DNA of 64,000 nt from Paraphysoderma sedebokerense (taxonomy: Eukaryota; Blastocladiomycota; Physodermatomycetes; Physodermatales; Physodermataceae). The notes under the pieces are model-generated. The model did no database searches and was not told the DNA's origin. It was given only the letters and a program-made list of their open reading frames with translations. The position numbers and the translations under genes were made by a program. Positions 57,799-64,000 of this stretch are shown piece after piece. The stretch lies in NCBI GenBank assembly GCA_025602915.1, contig JAHLJZ010000003.1, positions 1 to 64,000 on the forward strand. The letters run 5' to 3'. Numbering within the stretch: the first letter of the stretch is position 1; every line of letters starts with the position of its first letter.

Positions 57799-59491
57799 AT
57801 GTCTGTAAGTATACAGTGCGCCCTCTTCTATTTGTTGTCTCTCACATCCCCAGTCAGAAGTCACCCTTTTCTCCATCGGTTTCTCTGCCTGTGATAATAA
57901 CTTTCTTTCCACTAACCTGTACTCAATATCTTGTCTGTTTTTCTTTATCATGTAGATGGGAGATTTACGTATCCGTCGTGCCGCAAAAAAGGCATTCCAG
58001 TTTAATGCCATAGTTGTTGGTGCGTAAATTCGTGACTTTCACATCTGATAAACACCGCTGAACGGTCCTACTTTTAATTACCTTTGACTAATAAACCATT
58101 TGCAGGTGCCAGCGGCTTAGGAAAATCCACATTTATCAATACTTTATGTGGTCAGAAAGTTATCACTAGAAAAGTTTTCGATGACCCAGAATTGTGCTCG
58201 GAGGAACGCACAATTGACATTGCACCTTACACAGTTGGTGTGTTACATCGCCTCCATCTTTCGTACTTTCAAGAGGACCTTTAAGATATCCCAAAATTGG
58301 TCGCATACTTAACCAAATCTCTCTGTTCCGTAGAACTCGAAGAGGACGGTGTCAAACTGCAATTGACTGTCATTGATACGCCAGGGTTTGGTGATAACAT
58401 AGACAACACCAACAAGTATACATCCCAGTCTGTTTACCTCAGTCATGTCATTGCAATATGAGCTCACAATGCACCGGCAGCTTTTCTCAAATATTAGGAT
58501 ACATTGAAAAGCAATATGATGATGTCTTGGCGGAAGAATCCAAGATAAAACGTAATCCAAAGTTCCAAGACAACCGAATTCATGTTCTTCTTTATTTTAT
58601 CCCACCGACTGGTCATTCGTATGTGTCTAATGATGTGTATCCTGGAAATTGTCAACGTTTTAACCCACTTTTTCAATATCAAGACTACGCGAGATTGATA
58701 TCGAGTTGATGAAAAAACTTTGTCAGAGGACCAATATTATTCCCGTCATTGCCAAAGCCGATACTCTTACTCCCAAAGAAATGTCAGAATTTAAGAAGCG
58801 AGTACGTATTCTGTTTATTGTCTCAAATCAGAACTTATGTAACATACTAATGATTCTTTAAAGATTATGGAAGATATAAAACATTACGGTATTCAAGTCT
58901 ACGACTTTCCCTACAACGAAGAAGATGATGACGAAACGGTCCAAGAAAATAAAGAGCTTCGGGTTTGAATTACTTTCTTTACTGCCCTATCTACTATACA
59001 CATGAAAACTAATTTTTTTCTTGGTTGAATAGGCATTGTTACCGTTCGCAGTTATTGGATGCGACCAAGACATTAGCTTCAATGGAAGAAAAATTAAAGG
59101 TCGACAGTATCCTTGGGGTATCGCGGAAGGTAGGTGTCGTAGTTTAATTGCTACTGATTTACTTTCTTTGATATTTGCGATAACGGGTTGCTGAAATAAT
59201 CTTATATATTTTCAACAAATAGTGGAAAACCTAAACCACTGCGATTTCACCCGTTTGCGTTACGTTCTTTTGTCATCTCATTTACAAGAACTTAAAGAGA
59301 TTACTCATGATGTCTTGTACGAGCAGTACCGTTCAGAAAAATTGTCGAAATTGGAAGGATTGGCAGAGTAAGAGTTTCGTTCCTAGGTCTTTTTTGTCAT
59401 TCTTGCCCTGACCTGCTCATCTTTTTTCTCTCGCAATAGACAACTTGCTACGTTATCCACCCAAGAGTCATCCTCTTCCCTCCCGCAATAA
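57799..59491 (+). CDS. Septin GTPase
   Basis: Exons 57799-57804 (ATG TCT only), 57956-58019, 58106-58237, 58334-58415, 58481-58618, 58684-58801, 58864-58962, 59033-59129, 59223-59367 and 59440-59491 give 310 residues. If the tiny first exon is not used, translation can begin at the ATG at 57956. Septin motifs are the P-loop [10 protein letters not shown], the switch-[24 protein letters not shown] (AKAD guanine motif) and the septin unique element [19 protein letters not shown] with [16 protein letters not shown] polybasic stretch ([10 protein letters not shown]) precedes the GTPase domain. Septins form filaments at cell necks and membranes. The C-terminal coiled coil is short ([14 protein letters not shown]), so I do not assign a subgroup. 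Confidence 0.95.
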
Positions 59492-60242
59492 GCGACATCT
59501 TCGAAACGACGAATATGTATACCCTTTTCTGTTGTTCATTCTATTCATTATTAAGTAAAGAGTTTCGCGACTCCTTGAAAGAAGAAAAAGATGTCGATGC
59601 TGTTATTTATTTCTACCTTGTACTGATTGGCATAGCTTTGATGTTACCTTGAGATTTAACTTGTTAATAAAATTAAGAAAGTTGTTATCCGTTGCAAATC
59701 TCATTGTGAAGAGCTTCCGCAATTCATAGATTTGGCACCACGTTCAAATTATTCTTTCGATACAATGACCACTTTTGAATCATTTTGTCGAAGCGGACTG
59801 TTATCAGTTGTCCCACCCTCATGAAGTCAACGAAATACGGTCTTTTAGTAACGCTCTTAAAAGTTTATCAAGCGTAATTAAACCGAGTAATATGAGCCGC
59901 CCAGTGACAACATTGTATCGAAATCAATATCCGTGGCTTCCATTTAATATTGTGGACCCCAGGCGGTAACACACAAACTCAGTGAGCGTGACGCACCGTG
60001 TGTCTATTTTTAGCTGGCCCTCGTAAGTCGTAACGCGACCGCTTCGCCTCTTAAATTTTCACAGGTCCAAAAGAAGCTCGAAACGGTCCGCTTTTTTTCA
60101 TCCCCTCTCCGCTACATTTTACAAACTCTCGTCATTTGCTAGACTCCCCAATCCTGCCTTTATTGAGATTAGATTTCACGACTCGCTTCTCATTTCCGCA
60201 ACCACTGCTACATTGGCATTACTTTCTCCTTGTTCGCCTAAA
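59492..60242. other. Intergenic
   Basis: 3' flank of septin and promoter of the next gene. A frame at 59775-59969 has no support. A pyrimidine-rich stretch sits near 60089-60120. Confidence 0.45.
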
Positions 60243-60809
60243 ATGGAAATACTCTCCGCTCAGCCAGTTCCATCTCCGCAATCCTGCTATAAAAATTATA
60301 TCACACAATCGTCCTCCCAAATTAATAGCCTTCATCAGAAAGTATCTTCTGATTCTCACAGTGCTTATCGATCAACAAATCAACCCTCATCGTCAACAGT
60401 TTCAAGCCGGCCTTGCAAATCTGTAAAGTTCTCGCCGTTTATATCCATATGCCCTACTTTTGATGACAATGAGTACGATAGAACTTGTACTCCTATGGCC
60501 AAATTGACATTTACGGATGTTACGGAATTGATGCAGCTGAAAAGCCTAATACGAAGGCAGGCTGAGGAGGTGAAAAAGCTGTATGAACAAATTGATCATA
60601 TCGACGCTATTACCCAAAGCGGTCTTATCAATCCGGTTGGTCAAGAAGATGAAGGGATAGAGCTGCAAGAAAACAAATCGCAATTGCAAAATGCGAATAA
60701 CGCTGCAATGCGCTCTCAGGAACCCAAAAATCTGGTGAAGTGCCTCAAGAACAAACCATCTCGTACCATCAAAATACGATTATTAGAGGAAATCGAAAAG
60801 GAAATATGA
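60243..60809 (+). CDS. Small fungal-type protein with an EYDRT motif, function unknown
   Basis: A single-exon frame of 188 residues starts at the ATG at 60243. A Ser-rich N-terminus leads to KSVKFSPFISICPTFDDNEY followed by DRT and PMAKLTFTDVTELMQLKSLI, then a predicted coiled coil (RRQAEEVKKLYEQIDHI) and a basic C-terminus. The KSVKF stretch resembles the RVxF docking motif for protein phosphatase 1, and I recall similar EYDR...AKLT segments in other fungal proteins. That is a weak memory-based link. The 5' end could extend to an upstream exon. Confidence 0.6.
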   Translation: MEILSAQPVPSPQSCYKNYITQSSSQINSLHQKVSSDSHSAYRSTNQPSSSTVSSRPCKSVKFSPFISICPTFDDNEYDRTCTPMAKLTFTDVTELMQLKSLIRRQAEEVKKLYEQIDHIDAITQSGLINPVGQEDEGIELQENKSQLQNANNAAMRSQEPKNLVKCLKNKPSRTIKIRLLEEIEKEI

Positions 60810-61290
60810 AATACAGAGTAGAAGATATATACCTCTCACATACCAGCGCTTCACAAAACTAATACTCCTCATTTCAACGCTTATCGGACTTCATCAGTTA
60901 ATTAAACTTAATATCCTCGTTCCGTTCCTGTTCCTCCGTTCGTTCCGTGACTTTCAATACTTCTTATTTTTCAGTCAATGTGAGCTCAATTGCTGATCCA
61001 TCTTTGCTTTATTGTACTTGCCACTGTAAATTTTTTTATTGTCTTCTTCGTGCATTAGGCACGAGATGACGGCGTATAATAATAGGGGGAATGGATCAAA
61101 ATCGAAACTGTTAATAAATCCTGTAACAATACATGAGTTATTCTATCTTGTAATGATTATCCTATAAACGTCAGCATGATATGTTTTGCGTTGATTTATT
61201 TCGACTTCTTCGCCCGAGATCACCTGGTTCATTTCGGCTTGGTACTTCGGACTTCTAACTCCGTGCTTGATAGTTGGAATGTAAACTGCC
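60810..61290. other. Intergenic
   Basis: AT-rich flank and promoter of the F-box gene. No gene seen; short frames on both strands at 61143-61367 overlap the F-box start. Confidence 0.45.
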
Positions 61291-61953
61291 ATGACTTCTA
61301 TGCCGATTATATCTATCAAATCCATACCGACGGAAATTCTTTCCCAGATTCTTCTTCACCTACCTAAACTTTCGCACCTCCTCTCTGTCCTTCTCACCAA
61401 CCGCAAATTCTATTCTATCATTAACGACGATACTTTCCGCGCTGCGTGGTTCAATCGAAACTATCTTTACAATGAGCAAAAAGCAATCATCATAGCAACT
61501 AAATGGAGTATCTCTTTACCCGATAAATGGTTTCATAGTTACCTTCATGACAGTACAGTATATCCTGGTTTTGAAAGACAAAGTGGCCCGGCATTCAGGA
61601 GTACGCTGGATGGCAGGGCAATACGAATTCTAAACAATCTACATTTCGTGATTCGGTATAAGCTTTGTACAGTTGAGCATGTGGATATGGAGGAACTAAA
61701 GTTATATATTAAAAATTTCAAACATTGGTTTGTAAGTTGGAGTTGGGCCTGGACTGTGGGTCGAATCGAAAGTAGAAGTAGATTTGTACTAGGAGCAGTC
61801 GAGGATGTTCAAAACGAAAGGTTGAGTAAGGGATGGGAAGCCGTAGATATTGAATCTTTCAAGTCTTGGCTGGAGGAAGAGTTGACAGAAGTCCCACCAG
61901 ATGATGGGCTCATTTCAATGATGTCTGATATCATGCAGTCAATAGAGCGCTAA
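61291..61953 (+). CDS. F-box protein
   Basis: A single exon encodes 220 residues from an ATG at 61291. The N-terminus carries an F-box (SIPTEILSQILLHLPKLSHL then LLTNRKFYSIINDDTFRAAW), the Skp1-binding motif that brings targets to an SCF ubiquitin ligase. The rest has no recognised repeat; Trp-rich segments (FKHWFVSWSWAWTVGRIES) may form the substrate-binding part. Its stop lies 46 bp from the convergent phosphodiesterase gene. Confidence 0.82.
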   Translation: MTSMPIISIKSIPTEILSQILLHLPKLSHLLSVLLTNRKFYSIINDDTFRAAWFNRNYLYNEQKAIIIATKWSISLPDKWFHSYLHDSTVYPGFERQSGPAFRSTLDGRAIRILNNLHFVIRYKLCTVEHVDMEELKLYIKNFKHWFVSWSWAWTVGRIESRSRFVLGAVEDVQNERLSKGWEAVDIESFKSWLEEELTEVPPDDGLISMMSDIMQSIER

Positions 61954-61999
61954 CCTGTTTACTATACAGATAATAAAACATTCGTTCTTTTATGATACA

Positions 62000-63549
62000 T
62001 TACTTAGTCAAATGATTCCATATGATATCATAGACCTGTTCTGGCTCAACGTTTCTCCCTTTCGATCCCAAGAATTCTGTCGCGTTTGTTCCGATGACTG
62101 GCTTATACTTCTCAATGACATCCACCCTTCCGTGACTGCCTCTAATTTCATCTGCCCTTTCTACAGATGTCCCGTCCACAGTCAGTCTCAACTTTAAGAT
62201 ATAAACCAAAAAGAGTTTAAAGAATAACCACAACTTTCCGAATACCGGATTCTTAAACTTGAACAACATTTCCGCTGGATCATAACCTGGTTTGCGATGA
62301 ATGTTGATAGTATGAGCAAAATCTGGAGCATTGACCGGGTCGAAATAATAGTAGGTAAACCAATATCCCTCTGAAGCGATTACCGTCAAGTCGCCAGAAC
62401 GCGACGGATGATGGGCCAAAGAGTTTCGATCAAATCCCAAGCGATTGAAATATTCGTTCAATTCATGGGCTTCCAAAACATGGTCAATCCCTTCCACATC
62501 TAAGAGAACAGTTTTAATATCGTCTATAGCTTGAGTATCATTGACATAAACATGGGCGACTTGATGATCCGATAAAGCAAACGCAATCGAAGCTCCGCAA
62601 TCCAATGTCTCTCCATAATTTTCTTGGCGAACTGCCACCATGTTCATGTTCCGAAGGATTCTATTAATGTGAATAGGCTTCTGTACAGGTTCAATTCCGT
62701 ACTCCGACAAAATAATAATGCGAACGTTCGGATCAACAGATTCGTAGTATTCGACTAACATTTTAACAACATTGTCTACTTGCTGTAAATCGGCAGGGAC
62801 ATACTCTGTATCATTCGGACCGTACTTCTGCAAGCAATAGTCCAAATGAGGAAGATAGATGAGCGATAAATCCGGATTGTATTGTTCGTCTACCATGATT
62901 GAAGCCTTGGCAATCCACTCGGATGATTCGATTGAGGTAGTCGGACCCCAAAATCGGTGTAATGGGAATTTTCCAAGAGCACCTTGTAATGTATCTCGGA
63001 GATGCGCAGGTTTTGTGTAGCAATCTGGAAGCTTACCACCATTTGCGAGATATTGAGGCCGAGGAGTGATTGCGTAATCGAGATAATCGTCATACATAGG
63101 GAACCACCAGCAGTTCGAGAAAGTCGATGCGCTTGGATATTCCTTCTTCAGACTTTCAAAGATTCGTGGCACTCTAACAAGTTTTGCCGACTGATGCCAA
63201 TTGCGTATTTCGCAGTATTCTTTATCATAAAAGCCATTACCAATGATTCCATGCTCAGACGGTGGCGCCCCGGTTATGTACGTTGTCTGCGAGGAGCATG
63301 TGAGAGCAGGGAAAATCGGTTCGATATTGCGAGTGGCGGAATGCAGACTCTTATTGCGGGAGAGGAAAGAATGTATGAAAGGAGTCGTCTCTGGTCTAAT
63401 GAGATCTCTGTGTGAAGCGGGTCAGTATTGCGTTCTGTCTAGAATTATCAGACCTAACCAGCAAACCTCGTCAGAGCCACAACATCGATGACAACAGTTT
63501 TGTGCAGTTGTCCATCAGCTAAGGTATTTTTGTCAGAGGCTGCGAGCAT
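62000..63549 (-). CDS. Type I phosphodiesterase / nucleotide pyrophosphatase (alkaline-phosphatase superfamily)
   Basis: Two exons (63549-63467, 63407-62000) give 496 residues. The core opens with KTVVIDVVALTRDLIRPETT (first metal Asp) and PALTCSSQTTYITG (the Thr in ALT is the expected nucleophile), then EHGIIGNGFYD. Later motifs are LSLIYLPHLDYCLQKYGP, IIILSEYGIEPVQKPIHINR and AFALSDHQVAHVYVND, which suit the subfamily with SEYG in place of SDHG. No signal peptide is seen, so the enzyme is probably intracellular. It likely hydrolyses phosphodiester or pyrophosphate bonds; the natural substrate is unknown. Confidence 0.88.
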
Positions 63550-64000
63550 ATTGGAATGTAAGATCGTTGGCTTTTAATTTGGGGATCTTTGTGGAGGATT
63601 CTCAGCAGAGAAGATCGTTGGGGTCATTGAGGAAGGCGCACCACCGTGCGAAAGAGAGAGTTCAGGTCACACCACAAGCAGTATGCGCGGCCTTATAAAA
63701 CCCAATCTTACCAGTATTTTTGCAAACTTATATGGAACTAAGGGCTAAAAGCCAATATGAATGTAGCAAATCAAGCTTTACTAAATTATGTTTTCTTTTA
63801 TTTGAACAGAGAACTCGTAGTCTTCACACATTAATGGCGCTAGAAAAATCTAAGCCTCGTCTTCTGCAACATTATCGGCTACGAAATGAAATGAAATAAA
63901 GATCGGTTAACTTAAACTCCAGAAAAAAAGTGTAGTGTTTATTCATAAGTACCATTTTCTCCACTCGCAAATTTATCTTCTCTAACAACTAATTGACGTC
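63550..64000. other. Intergenic right edge
   Basis: Upstream region of the phosphodiesterase gene. I see no supported gene or RNA. Confidence 0.4.

Noticed and set aside
57550-58011. 153-residue minus-strand frame
   Set aside because: Antisense to the septin start exons, with no motifs.

Overview
The window is eukaryotic and most likely comes from a zoosporic (flagellated, chytrid-like) true fungus. Genes carry many short introns, mostly about 55-70 bp with GT-AG ends. They include fungal-type genes (succinate/fumarate carrier, septin, a beta-1,3-glucan synthase fragment). They also include genes usually absent from yeasts and moulds: CFAP69 (a flagellar axoneme protein), KAT14 (the second acetyltransferase of the ATAC complex), BCAS3 and the Ragulator subunit LAMTOR3. 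No close relative can be named from sequence alone.

Left region (1-15,396). A Fanzor-type RNA-guided nuclease gene, cut by the window edge and carrying one apparent frameshift, lies beside an orphan exon of a glucan synthase. Then follow a small secreted SH3-like protein, a cyclin-like protein, a gene-poor 2.5 kb stretch, a two-PH-domain protein, ATP synthase subunit delta, a secreted Ser/Thr-rich protein, a BCAS3 homologue and an N-terminal protein methyltransferase (NTM1).

Middle (15,397-48,388). A 16,496-bp block is present twice head to tail, with no difference noticed between the copies. Each unit holds SFC1, Lunapark, KAT14, a poly-T tract, a short-chain dehydrogenase, LAMTOR3, a DPY30-domain protein and CFAP69. 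The right breakpoint falls inside a CFAP69 exon, so the first copy of CFAP69 is cut short and only the second continues past it. The duplication is either very recent or an assembly artefact.

Right region (48,389-64,000). A possible gene remnant is followed by a secreted transglutaminase-elicitor-like protein, a membrane SDR with a probable 5-nt microexon, mitochondrial ribosomal protein uS5m, S-formylglutathione hydrolase, a conserved protein of unknown function, ribosomal protein eL39 (with two X-box-like palindromes upstream), a septin, an unknown small protein, an F-box protein and a nucleotide pyrophosphatase-type phosphodiesterase.

Most genes are housekeeping: mitochondrial energy and translation, ER shape, chromatin and lysosomal signalling. 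Several are divergently paired across 180-300 bp: LNP/KAT14, SDR/LAMTOR3, DPY30/CFAP69 and ESD/unknown. Exon boundaries were worked out by hand from reading frame, splice consensus and remembered family motifs. No alignment or transcript data were used.
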